A stretch of 38,279 nt of DNA, from positions 1 to 38,279 of the forward strand of contig NZ_JOAP01000088.1 in NCBI RefSeq assembly GCF_000720475.1, given 5' to 3'. Source of the stretch: Streptomyces aureocirculatus (lineage in GTDB: Bacteria; Actinomycetota; Actinomycetes; Streptomycetales; Streptomycetaceae). The notes beneath the pieces were generated by a model. It ran no database searches, was not told the origin of the DNA, and saw only the letters and a list, made by a program, of their open reading frames with translations. Position numbers and translations under genes: made by a program. Positions 16,495-23,871 of the stretch are shown here, in pieces; position 1 is the stretch's first letter, and each line of letters begins with the position of its first letter.

Positions 16495-17210
16495 CGACCC
16501 GTGTCGCGTGCCTCGGCGACAGCCTCACCCGCGCGCAACTGAGCGTCGACTACCTGGACCTTCTCGAACGACGTCGACCTCCCGGCGACGTACGGCTCGC
16601 CCGCTTCGGCGTCAACGGCGACTTCGCCCACAACCTCTCACGGCGCCTCGATGCCGTCGTCGCGGACGAACCCGACGTGATCACCGTGCTGATCGGGACC
16701 AACGACGCCCGAGCGAGCCTCGCCAGCTACCCCGTCGAGCGGGCCATGAAGCGCAAACAACTCCCCGAGCGCCCGTCGGCCGGCTGGTTCCAGCAGTGCC
16801 TGGGAGCCGTCGTCGAACGGCTGCGAACGCAGACCGACGCGACGATCGCTCTGCTGTCCCTCCCGGTCCTCGGCCAACAACTCGACGGAGCCGCGGCACG
16901 GGCATCACAGGCGTACAGCCGCATGATCGCCGAGGTCGCCACCACCAACAAGGCGACCTACCTCCCGCTCCACGAACGCCAGACCGAGGAACTAAGCCAG
17001 GCGGACCCGCCGCCGATCCCCTACCGGGACCCGACGCCCGCAGCGAGCGTCAGCGTCCTGGTCCGGCGCGCCTTGCTGCGCCGCAGCCTCGACACGATCT
17101 CGCGGCGCCGGGGTCTCGTGCTCACGACCGACCACATCCATCAGAACAGCCGCGGCGCCGCCCTTGTCGCCGAGGTCATTGACACCTGGCTCCCGACCGG
17201 GAGCGCGTAG
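16491..17210 (+). CDS. SGNH/GDSL-family hydrolase
   Basis: 239 residues from a GTG that overlaps the cupin stop by four bases. All four catalytic blocks can be placed: block I LGDSLT with the nucleophile Ser11, block II FGVNGD with its Gly, block III IGTNDA with Asn71, and block V TDHIHQNSRG near the C-terminus with the D-x-x-H pair. There is no signal peptide, so it acts in the cytoplasm. SGNH enzymes cleave or transfer ester-linked acyl groups on lipids, sugars or secondary metabolites. The substrate cannot be named. Fusion by overlap to a cupin suggests they act on the same compound. Confidence 0.82.
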   Translation: MTTRVACLGDSLTRAQLSVDYLDLLERRRPPGDVRLARFGVNGDFAHNLSRRLDAVVADEPDVITVLIGTNDARASLASYPVERAMKRKQLPERPSAGWFQQCLGAVVERLRTQTDATIALLSLPVLGQQLDGAAARASQAYSRMIAEVATTNKATYLPLHERQTEELSQADPPPIPYRDPTPAASVSVLVRRALLRRSLDTISRRRGLVLTTDHIHQNSRGAALVAEVIDTWLPTGSA

Positions 17211-17437
17211 CCGGTTCCGGCGGCCCCCTTCCTGCGTAACGCTCTCGGCTACCACGACAAAACCACCACCCGCCGGCTCAACGAGACCGGCGGGACCCGG
17301 AGCCGATACGCCGTTAGGGGATCACACACGGTCACCGGCAGGTTGGGTTTCTCGGGGAACTGGCGACAGTTGATTACGAGAGTCCGCCAGTACCGAGGCC
17401 GGATGACCACAGTTGTCGGCCTGTCGCGCTCAGGTGT
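17211..17437. other. Intergenic stretch left of the nested repeats
   Basis: No frame here reads as protein. The G+C content is lower than in the neighbouring genes. It leads into the repeat-bounded DUF6188 segment listed next. Confidence 0.3.
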
Positions 17438-18172
17438 GCCGGGACGCGGTAGTTGGAACCGCGAGGTCGTGATGGCCTGTGGTTTATCCCGCGCGGGACA
17501 CGCATGTTGGAAGCAAATGGTCACGCTTCTTGCAACCTTCGGTGAATCGTCATCCTTGTTGGAACCAGTTCCGGGCAACCAGCACCCTCGGCCCGTGGAG
17601 GAGGGAAATCCCTGGGGGCCTGCGACGGGGTGGATCATGATGTGGTGATGAGTGCTGAAATGGATCCGGTCGAACACGGGGACCGGTGGGTCCTGAGTCT
17701 TCGAGGCCTGAGTGTTGTGAAGATCAGTATCGACTTTCGACTGACTCTCGACCTGGAGGAAGAGTGGGAGATCGTGCTGGAAGCACCAGCTCAGCTCTCG
17801 ACAGGGTCACTGCGCGCCAATCCCGGCCTGCCTTTGACGCCGGAGGCCCAGGACGTGGCTGCGGCTCTTCCACTGTTCGGAGCGAAGGTCCTGTCAGCGG
17901 TTGCGTTCAAGTCCGGTGGACTGCGGATGGTGTTCAACAGTGGCGTGCATCTGAACTGTTCGGCCGACGCATCGTTCGAAGCCTGGCAGATCACAGGACC
18001 AGGAGGATGGCGCTTCGTATCGTTGCCCGGCGGAGAACTCGGCGTCTGGTCCGGCTCCAGAACGAATGAGAACCCGCAAGATCAGGCGAAGCACTGAGAA
18101 TCTGCCACCGGCGCCGCGGCGGGACGACTGGTTCCAACAAGCGAGACCAGGTTCCAACTAGCGCGTCCCGGC
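17438..18172. repeat. Nested inverted repeats flanking the DUF6188 gene
   Basis: The outer pair is 17438-17460 and 18150-18172: 23 bases each, inverted, with 22 of 23 positions matching; the core is TAGTTGGAACC and its complement. The inner pair is 17555-17569 and 18127-18141: CTTGTTGGAACCAGT and its exact complement, 15 of 15. Both pairs share TTGGAACC. They bound a 735-bp segment whose only gene is DUF6188, and the order is outer, inner, gene, inner, outer. The left pair is about 94 bases apart and the right pair 8. This could be the ends of a small non-autonomous mobile cassette or paired protein-binding sites. Confidence 0.65.
17648..18097 (+). CDS. DUF6188 family protein
   Basis: 149 residues from the ATG at 17648; a GTG at 17630 in the same frame is possible. 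The sequence is beta-rich with the pattern of DUF6188: SIDFRLTLDLEEEWEIVLEA near the start, then LPLFGAKVLSAVAFKSGGLR, MVFNSGVHLNCSAD, FEAWQITGPGGWRFVSLPGG and ELGVWSG. The block G-x-L-x-x-x-F-x-x-G followed by E-A-W and P-G-G is the family hallmark. The function is unknown. These small proteins often lie near toxin immunity genes such as SMI1, and some have been proposed as immunity-type proteins. It is the only gene in the repeat-bounded segment 17438-18172. Confidence 0.7.
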   Translation: MSAEMDPVEHGDRWVLSLRGLSVVKISIDFRLTLDLEEEWEIVLEAPAQLSTGSLRANPGLPLTPEAQDVAAALPLFGAKVLSAVAFKSGGLRMVFNSGVHLNCSADASFEAWQITGPGGWRFVSLPGGELGVWSGSRTNENPQDQAKH

Positions 18173-18223
18173 TCATCAGGTTCAACCGTCCACAACACCG
18201 TCGGTGACAACCAGCCTGCCTAT

Positions 18224-18771
18224 GTGACAACCATCGCGCTTCGGCTCACCACCCGGGAGGCCTTCGCCGCGTGGCGGCGGCTCCTGCTGGCATACGGCGA
18301 CATCCCGCCCGGCCAGGCGTCGGAGGCCATGCGTGTTCCTCCCGCCCCGCAGGTCTGGGCGAGGATCCCCTCCTGGGAATGGCACCGGGCGGGCGTCGAT
18401 GGCAAGCGGTCCTCGGCGATCGTGCGTGCCTGCCGTCATGCACCGCGGCTGGAGGAAGCCGTGCACATGGATCTGCCGGGGGCGATGCGGCGCCTGCAGC
18501 TCGTCGAGGGATTGGGCCGTGGACCGCGGCGGAAGTCCTGCAGCGTTCCAACGGCGCCGCTGATGCCCTCACCACCGGTGACCTGAACCTGCCCGGCCGT
18601 GTCGGCTACGCGCTCACCGGGCGCCGTGGCGTGGGCGACGCTGAGATGCTGCATCTGCTTGCCCCGTACGCGGGTCAGCGGCACCGGGCCGCACGGCTGA
18701 TCCTGCTGAGCGGACGGGCCCCCGCCCGGCGCGCACCGCGCGCGGCTCTCAGCCGCATCGAACGCCTGTGA
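18224..18771 (+). pseudogene. DNA-3-methyladenine glycosylase (HhH-GPD), N-truncated with one frame break
   Basis: The first frame gives LTTREAFAAWRRLLLAYGDI, IPSWEWHRAGVDGKRSSAIV and MRRLQLVEGLG. The next frame continues WTAAEVLQRSNGAADALTTG, DLNLPGRVGYALTGRRGVGD and a LLAPYAGQRHRAARLI helix. One C missing from the CC at 18517-18518 would restore EGLGPWTAAEV, the helix-hairpin-helix loop, with the catalytic aspartate in TGDLNLP. Compared with the usual streptomycete protein the first about 100 residues are missing, and sequence upstream of 18220 belongs to the repeat region. The intact enzyme removes alkylated bases from DNA. A putative start GTG at 18224 is only a remnant. Confidence 0.75.
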
Positions 18772-18903
18772 GAGGCGCACGAGTGGTCGAGCAAGGGCCG
18801 CGCAGCGCTGCGCTCAGTCTCACCATCCAAGGGTGTGGGCTCATCGGCGCGGACGTCCGCCGGCGAGCCCTCCCCCTCCCCTTGCTGCCTGCTGGAGCGA
18901 CAG

Positions 18904-19076
18904 CTACAGCAGGCGTTTGAGCAGGACGAAGGCGCCCCGATCACTCCGGTGCCGATGCCGTAGCAGGCGCCGTACAGCACGTGCATCGGTGCGGCGCGCC
19001 CGCACCGCCTGCTCCGCGGCCTGGCGGGCGCCTGTCTCATCGGCGAAGCGGTCTGGCAGGGCTTGGGAGTGTTCAC
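18904..19076 (-). pseudogene. Small basic protein downstream of the sigma operon, one base short
   Basis: The GTG at 19076 has a strong AAGGAG 7 bases upstream and lies 26 bases after the preceding gene. As sequenced, the frame MNTPK soon turns to noise. With one added base near 19062 the product would be a 57-residue basic helical protein reading LPDRFADETGARQAAEQAVR, ARRTDARAVRRLLRHRHRSD and RGAFVLLKRLL, ending at 18904. The strong ribosome site and the clean stop argue that this was a real gene. Function unknown. Confidence 0.45.
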
Positions 19077-19101
19077 CGGCGTCTCCTTGGGTGGCGGGTG
19101 G

Positions 19102-19779
19102 TCAGTGGCCGGAGGCGAACTGCTGTAGCTGGGCGACGAGTTGCTGGTCGGGCCGGGCGACGATGACCGAGTTGTTCGGGGTGCGGGCGGCCAGGCGGTC
19201 GACCTCGCTTTCCAGGCGGCCGGAGGGTGCCTGGGCGCGGGAGCCGGAGCCATGGCCGCGTACGTAACGGGCGAGGATTTCCAGGGCCTCGAGGAACGCG
19301 GCGTCGGGTGGGGCGGTGTCGGCCATGGAGTGGGTGAGCTGGTGGTACCAGTGCCTGGCTCTGCGGGTTTCGCCGAGCGCGAGGTGGTGCAGGTGCAGGG
19401 TGTAGGCCGCGGCGCGGCTGCCGGCGCCGGCGGCAAGCTGCCACCAGAACTGGGCTGATTCCGGGTGCCCGGTCAGATACAGCAGGCAGCCGAAGATCAG
19501 GGTGCCGTCGACGTCCATCTGTTCTTCGGTGAGCGGTCCGCCGTCGGGGCCTTCGGCGATCTTGTCGACGTGTTCGGGTGCGCCCGGCTCGTTGAGGACC
19601 CAGCAGCAGACTACGTTCAGGCGCTGGGATGCTTGTGTGGCCCGGGCGATGGCGAGGGTGGGGGTCTTCTGGGAGGCGTCGGCGGCCAGGCGGCGCAGGC
19701 CGGCGGCGATGTCGAAGCTTTTGGGGTCGGAGAGGGGGATGCGTGCGTTGGTGAGCAGGGTCTCGAGGGTGGCGGTCAC
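19102..19779 (-). CDS. Hypothetical helical-repeat protein co-expressed with a sigma factor
   Basis: 225 residues. The GTG start overlaps the sigma-factor stop as GTGA. The protein is helical and carries Sel1/TPR-like pairs, for example TLIFGCLLYLTGHPESAQFW followed by WQLAAGAGSRAAAYTLHLHH and LALGETRRARHWYHQLTHSM. The C-terminal 40 residues are hydrophilic (SGRLESEVDRLAART, PDQQLVAQLQQFASG). It has no transmembrane segment and no zinc motif, so it does not look like a standard anti-sigma factor. Its tight coupling to the sigma gene suggests a partner that reads or modulates its activity; this is inference. Confidence 0.65.
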   Translation of the reverse strand: MTATLETLLTNARIPLSDPKSFDIAAGLRRLAADASQKTPTLAIARATQASQRLNVVCCWVLNEPGAPEHVDKIAEGPDGGPLTEEQMDVDGTLIFGCLLYLTGHPESAQFWWQLAAGAGSRAAAYTLHLHHLALGETRRARHWYHQLTHSMADTAPPDAAFLEALEILARYVRGHGSGSRAQAPSGRLESEVDRLAARTPNNSVIVARPDQQLVAQLQQFASGH

Positions 19780-20372
19780 TGCTCTCCCTTCCTCTTGCGG
19801 TCCTGGGGAATCTGGAGTTTGGTGCGCAGACGTTCCTTGGCACGGCGGATGTGGTGGTCGACGGTGCGGTCGTCGATGCCCATGTACCAGGCGACCTTGA
19901 CAGTGGGGTAGCCCAGGATGAAGCGCAGCACGATGACTTCGAACTGCCGCCCTTGCAGTTCGCCGATCGCTTCGTACAGGCCTGAGCTGGACTCCATGGC
20001 CTGGATGCGGTCCCGGGTAGCGGCCAGGGCCTGGGTGATAGGCCCGTTGACGATGAACGCGGGCAGCCGCCCCTCCAGCTCCAGGCGGTCGTGCACAGCC
20101 CGGCGCACTATGGCCCAGGCGCCCTGTTCGAGGTTGCCGGTGCTCAGCAGGTCCGTCCAGCCCGCCAGGATCTCCAGGAAGACCTTGTGTATGACCTCTT
20201 CAGCAGCCGCACGGGTGCCGAAGTGGGCTTCCGCGTAGCCGTGGAAGGCCTCCTGGTGCCCGAGGTAGAACGCCTCGAAGTCGATGGGAAGGTCCAGCGG
20301 GCTGTACATCGACTGCGACATCCCGGCCCCCTCCTCCCAGGCTGGGCCGTCCTGTGGAGCGTCGTCGCTCAC
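19776..20372 (-). CDS. ECF-like RNA polymerase sigma factor
   Basis: Two starts are credible: GTG at 20372 behind CAGGAGG (198 residues) and ATG at 20321 behind GGAGGAGGGGG (181 residues, MSQSMYSPLDLPIDFEAFYL). The region 2 helix is FYLGHQEAFHGYAEAHFGTR and AAAEEVIHKVFLEILAGWTD. Region 4 ends the protein with LQGRQFEVIVLRFILGYPTV, KVAWYMGIDDRTVDHHIRRA and KERLRTKL, a clear HTH. The size and two-domain layout are those of extracytoplasmic-function sigma factors. It leads an operon with the helical-repeat gene and the small basic gene. Confidence 0.8.
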   Translation of the reverse strand: MSDDAPQDGPAWEEGAGMSQSMYSPLDLPIDFEAFYLGHQEAFHGYAEAHFGTRAAAEEVIHKVFLEILAGWTDLLSTGNLEQGAWAIVRRAVHDRLELEGRLPAFIVNGPITQALAATRDRIQAMESSSGLYEAIGELQGRQFEVIVLRFILGYPTVKVAWYMGIDDRTVDHHIRRAKERLRTKLQIPQDRKRKGEQ

Positions 20373-21181
20373 ATGCGCCTCCTGCAGGCGTGGATCATCG
20401 GCGGATTCCTCTCGGGCAGGGGTACGGGCTTGACGCCAAGGGGCAGGCGTCGAGGGCCGGTTGGCCTGCCACCCACCTAAGTGATTTGCCGCCCCGTTCA
20501 CGCACTGCCCCGGAAGGAAAATCACCCAACGTTTGCGACCCGGCACTTTCCGCCATCACGTGGCGGGTCAGAGGGCCACTGCGCTCTTCCTCTGACCTGC
20601 CGGAATGCGGCAGGTAGCGGAGGGCAGCTACTCCCGCGCGCCCAGCAGTGTTCTGCGTCACACCACCGTCGTTCAACCCGCGTACGCCCGGCGCGGCCGG
20701 CGCTCGCCCGTGTGCGCGCGCCGCCTCACGAACCCTCACGCCGAGAGGCCGGGCGGCTCGAACTCCGCCATGAGGCGTCCGGGCCCGCGGGGTAGCAAAG
20801 AATCGTGCTGTGGCAGGTGGCTTTGGCGGGCAGCACGGTGGGATGCCGGTCCTGATGTGGGACGGCATCAAAAATTCCTCTACCTCGGACGTGTGGTCAG
20901 TTGGAGTGGTTCCGCCTTGCGCCCAGACTGTATAAACGAAGGGCGTCTCTGCTCAGGATTTGGTTGCGTGCAGAGGCTCTCCGGCCGTGCGGCTCCGGGA
21001 CCGCTGGTGCAACTCGATGCGGCCTGCAGGGGCCCATCCAACCGTTCTTATTGTTCGCTGCGTTCTTATTGTTCGTTGCAGAATGCGATCTGAACTATCG
21101 GCTGAGAACGGCGCTCAATGATGCTACGGAACTGGTAGGTCTGGCTGCGCGTTGCCTTGACAGATTTCTGAGGGGAGAACC
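20373..21181. other. Long intergenic region between the sigma operon and the PHP gene
   Basis: No convincing gene in about 800 bases. Visible structures are a hairpin CCGCCA/TGGCGG at 20550-20566, an 8-bp inverted repeat GTCAGAGG/CCTCTGAC at 20567-20596, and the tandem repeat at 21044-21079. The right 300 bases are clearly lower in G+C than the rest and hold a TATAAA at about 20931, so promoters for both flanking genes probably lie here. Confidence 0.5.
21044..21079 (+). repeat. Tandem 18-bp repeat upstream of the PHP gene
   Basis: GTTCTTATTGTTCGCTGC at 21044-21061 is followed at once by the same sequence with one change (T for C at position 15) at 21062-21079. It is unusually A-T rich for this window and lies about 105 bases before the PHP-gene start. 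Two helical turns of spacing (18 bp) would suit a dimeric or cooperative regulator. Confidence 0.6.
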
Positions 21182-22171
21182 TTGTCGGACTTGAGCTTCC
21201 CGCCGACGCGGGCGGTCGGACGCGGGGCGGCCTGGTACCGCGGGGACTGTCATGTCCACTCGGTTCACTCGGACGGGGAACTCACGCCTGAGGAGTTGGC
21301 CGTTCGTGCACCTGCTGCCGGGCTCGACTTCATGGCGACCACGGAGCACAACTCCGCTGCGGGATCCGGTGTGTGGGGTCACCTGGCTGCCGATGACTTC
21401 CTGATCATTCTCGGTGAGGAAGTGACTACGCAGACCGGGCATTGGCTCGCGCTCGGCATCAAGCCCGGCGAGGTCATCGACTGGCACCACCAGGTCAGGG
21501 ACGGGTTGATCGATCAGTGCCTGGACCAGGTCCATCGAGTCGGAGGGCTGTGCGTGGCCGCGCACCCGCACGCACCCTACCCGTCGGGCGACTTCATGTT
21601 CCCCCTCCGGGGCTTCGACGTGGTGGAGATCTGGAACGGATTGTGGACTTCGGACCGACCTTGGAACGCCGACAACGAGGCCGCCTTGGCGGAATGGGGG
21701 CGCAGCCTCGCAGCGGACATTCAGACGGGGGCGTGGCGGCCGGCGATGGGCAACAGCGACACCCACTTGGCAGGGCAGGTGGGCATCCCTCATACCGTGG
21801 TCTTCGCCGAGGAGCTGAGCACCGAGGCGATCCTGGCGGGAATCCGTGCCGGCCGCAGTTGGATCGCGGAGTCGGCGGACGTGGACGTGACGTTCACTGC
21901 CCATGCTGGGGGTCACGCTGCCGGGGTGGGCGAAGAGCTAGCAACGTCTGGTGGGCAGGTCGAAGTGCGGGCAGCAGTGCGGGGTGTGCCGGTGGGGACT
22001 GTCAGCTTCCACACCGATGGAGGAAAGGTTCACCGGGCGTCTCTCCCGGGCGCCGGGGCAGGTGTGGCGCAGTGGGCCACGACGGCGGAGGAGTCCATGT
22101 TCATCCGCGTCGAGGTCCGCCATCCCAATGGGGACGTCGCTGCCCTCACCAATCCGATCATCCTCGTCTGA
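21182..22171 (+). CDS. PHP-domain metal-dependent phosphoesterase (CehA/McbA type)
   Basis: 329 residues from a TTG with GAGGGGAG 4 bases upstream. The N-terminus has the PHP metal motif GDCHVHSVHSDGELTPEELA, followed by FMATTEHNSAAG, GEEVTTQTGHWLALG, VAAHPHAPYP and the late MGNSDTHLAG, which supply the His and Asp ligands of the trinuclear metal site. Residues from about 240 on form a C-terminal beta domain (VGTVSFHTDGGKVHRASLPG). CehA and McbA hydrolyse carbamates and aryl esters; other PHP proteins hydrolyse phosphoesters. No signal peptide is present. It stands alone, so its substrate cannot be guessed. Confidence 0.82.
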   Translation: MSDLSFPPTRAVGRGAAWYRGDCHVHSVHSDGELTPEELAVRAPAAGLDFMATTEHNSAAGSGVWGHLAADDFLIILGEEVTTQTGHWLALGIKPGEVIDWHHQVRDGLIDQCLDQVHRVGGLCVAAHPHAPYPSGDFMFPLRGFDVVEIWNGLWTSDRPWNADNEAALAEWGRSLAADIQTGAWRPAMGNSDTHLAGQVGIPHTVVFAEELSTEAILAGIRAGRSWIAESADVDVTFTAHAGGHAAGVGEELATSGGQVEVRAAVRGVPVGTVSFHTDGGKVHRASLPGAGAGVAQWATTAEESMFIRVEVRHPNGDVAALTNPIILV

Positions 22172-22180
22172 CCACTCGTT

Positions 22181-22322
22181 TCACCCAACAGTGCGCAGAC
22201 GACGGAGGCAGATGAGGCCGCAGGCCAGTTCAAGCAGGCCCTGATGGAGGTCGGCGCGTCGCCCTGAGCGGTGGGCCACACCACGTCGGGCAATCATCGG
22301 TCTGATGCCGCGCTTCCACAGC
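22181..22322 (-). pseudogene. IS5-family transposase, 3' fragment with internal deletion
   Basis: The minus strand reads RRLLWKRGIRPMIARRGVAH, RSG, then RRADLHQGLLELACGLICLR and ends RRLRTVG with TGA at 22181-22183. These are the last two conserved blocks of IS5-group DDE transposases from streptomycetes, in which a segment with the V-E-R-x-F-A-W-L motif normally separates them. That segment is deleted here. The fragment lies only 10 bases after the PHP gene. No terminal repeat is visible. Confidence 0.65.
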
Positions 22323-22606
22323 AGGCGGCGAACGACGACGCAAGCCTATGTGATGACAGTCCACCGCCACCTTCGCCTCACCGCCCAGCCCTCGTCCCGC
22401 TCGTAGCAGGCAGTCTTGCAGATGGCATAACAGCCCCGGTGCCACCGGCAGGACTGCAGGACGGCAGGATATTAAGGCTCGCTGGCCTTGGGGGCAGCCC
22501 GCAGGATTATTTTCGGCCTCCCCTCTCACATTCCGCTGTCTGCCACCGTGACGTGCGGGCAGGATGGCAGATGAGGTAGCAGAACCGGCGAGAAGAAGGG
22601 CACGTG
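22323..22606. other. Intergenic stretch upstream of tgmA
   Basis: No gene is seen. The left part may be further transposase debris. The right part (22500-22600), with lower G+C and the ribosome site GAAGGG, should hold the promoter of the tgm operon. Confidence 0.35.
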
Positions 22607-22918
22607 ATGTTCGCTCATTCCGACCGTGTACCGTCCGGGCCCGGGCTGGCGGATGGAAGCATCACGCCGGCCCCGTGGGGACTGCGGCGTATGGCTCCGT
22701 ATCCGGCGTTTGCACCCGGCTACGGCCGTGCCGAGCTGGATCCCGTCACCCAGACCACGAACTACTTCGACGCAACCGGGAAACCGATGATGATGCCGGG
22801 CCACGGCACGAGCACGGGTACCAACCCGGCCACCAACACCGGTAATCCATCCGATGGTGCAGGTGGCGGCGGCGCGGGCGGCGGGGACCAGGACCAGGGA
22901 AACGACAACGACCAGTGA
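22607..22918 (+). CDS. tgmA: ATP-grasp-modified RiPP precursor TgmA
   Basis: 103 residues from the ATG at 22607, with GAAGGG 6 bases before it; a GTG at 22604 is adjacent. The leader has the family block APWGLRRMAPYPAFAPGYGR followed by ELDPVTQTTNYFDATGKP and MPGHGTSTGT, all recognised features of the putative ATP-grasp target precursor family. The C-terminal core is Thr, Asn, Gly and Asp rich (TNTGNPSDGAGGGGAGGGDQ, then DQGNDNDQ). ATP-grasp ligases of this class form ester or amide side-chain links between Thr/Ser/Lys and Asp/Glu. The stop overlaps tgmB as GTGA. The leader and core boundary is inferred. Confidence 0.85.
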   Translation: MFAHSDRVPSGPGLADGSITPAPWGLRRMAPYPAFAPGYGRAELDPVTQTTNYFDATGKPMMMPGHGTSTGTNPATNTGNPSDGAGGGGAGGGDQDQGNDNDQ

Positions 22919-23871
22919 CGCATCCGGGGCCGGTGCTGGTCGTGACCAACCTCGACGATCCCACGACCGACCTTGTGATCAATGAGCTGCACCACCGGGA
23001 GATCCCGGTCGTACGGTTCGACTCCGGCGACTTCCCCGCCACCTTGTCGCTCGCGGCCACCCTCACCAGCGAAGGCCTCACGGGAACGCTGACGACGCCT
23101 TCACGTACCGCCGACCTGGGAAGTGTGCGCTCCCTGTACTACCGTCGCCCCTCCGGATTCATTTTTCCCCACCTGGACGAGCAGACCGCCCGCTTCGCTG
23201 CCACCCAGGCCCGCTACGGCCTGGGCGGAGTGATCGCCTCCCTGCCGGGCTGCCTGTACGTGAACCACCCGCACCGCATCGGCGACGCCGAGTTCAAGCC
23301 GTCCGGGCTCGCCGCAGCCGCATCGGCCGGGTTCCTCGTGCCGTCCACTTTGCTGACCAGCGATGCGGACGCCGTCCGTGCCTTCATCAAGGCAGGCGGG
23401 CCCGTCATCTACAAGCCGTTGTCGGCGCCGCTGTACCGGGACGATGACGGCGTCTCGTGCACGGTGAAGGTGGCCGACGTGGCCCCCGAGGAGATCGACG
23501 AAGCGGTGTCGGGAACGGTCCACCTGTTCCAGCAGCGCGTCGACAAGATCTGCGACATGCGCGTGACCGCCATCGGGGACCGCGTGTTCGCCGTGCGCAT
23601 CGACTCCGATCTGCTGGACTGGCGGACCGACTACAGCCGCCTCACCGACACCGTCGTAGACCCGCCGCCCGACATCACTGCCGCTCTGTACCGCTACTTG
23701 CAGCATTTCGGGCTGGTCTTCGGCTGCTTCGACTTCGCCGTGGACCGCGAGGGCCGGTGGGTCTTCCTGGAGTGCAATCCCTCGGGACAGTGGGCCTGGC
23801 TCGAGGCGGAAACCGGCTTGCCGATGGTCGCGGCCATGGCCGACCTGCTGGAGAGGAAGACTGCGACATGA
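22915..23871 (+). CDS. tgmB: ATP-grasp peptide maturase TgmB
   Basis: 318 residues, GTG start overlapping the tgmA stop. The N-terminal about 110 residues (VLVVTNLDDPTTDLVINELH and IPVVRFDSGDFPATLSLAA) form the pre-ATP-grasp domain of MvdD-like ligases. YYRRPSGFIFPHLDEQTARF is typical of the family. The ATP-grasp fold has VIYKPLSAPLYRDDDGVSCT, LFQQRVDKICDMRVTAIGDR, and the metal-binding GCFDFAVDREGRWVFLECNP with the terminal E-x-N. Such enzymes phosphorylate an Asp or Glu carboxylate of the precursor and join it to a side-chain nucleophile, making graspetide rings. It appears intact. Its stop overlaps tgmC as ATGA. Confidence 0.9.
   Translation: MTHPGPVLVVTNLDDPTTDLVINELHHREIPVVRFDSGDFPATLSLAATLTSEGLTGTLTTPSRTADLGSVRSLYYRRPSGFIFPHLDEQTARFAATQARYGLGGVIASLPGCLYVNHPHRIGDAEFKPSGLAAAASAGFLVPSTLLTSDADAVRAFIKAGGPVIYKPLSAPLYRDDDGVSCTVKVADVAPEEIDEAVSGTVHLFQQRVDKICDMRVTAIGDRVFAVRIDSDLLDWRTDYSRLTDTVVDPPPDITAALYRYLQHFGLVFGCFDFAVDREGRWVFLECNPSGQWAWLEAETGLPMVAAMADLLERKTAT

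Noticed and set aside
17249..17677. A 142-codon minus-strand frame in the gap before DUF6188
   Set aside because: No ribosome site, no family, and it runs across the inverted repeats.
20395..21093. Several open frames in the gap before the PHP gene
   Set aside because: Arg-rich shadow sequence in a region of mixed G+C; no start with a ribosome site.
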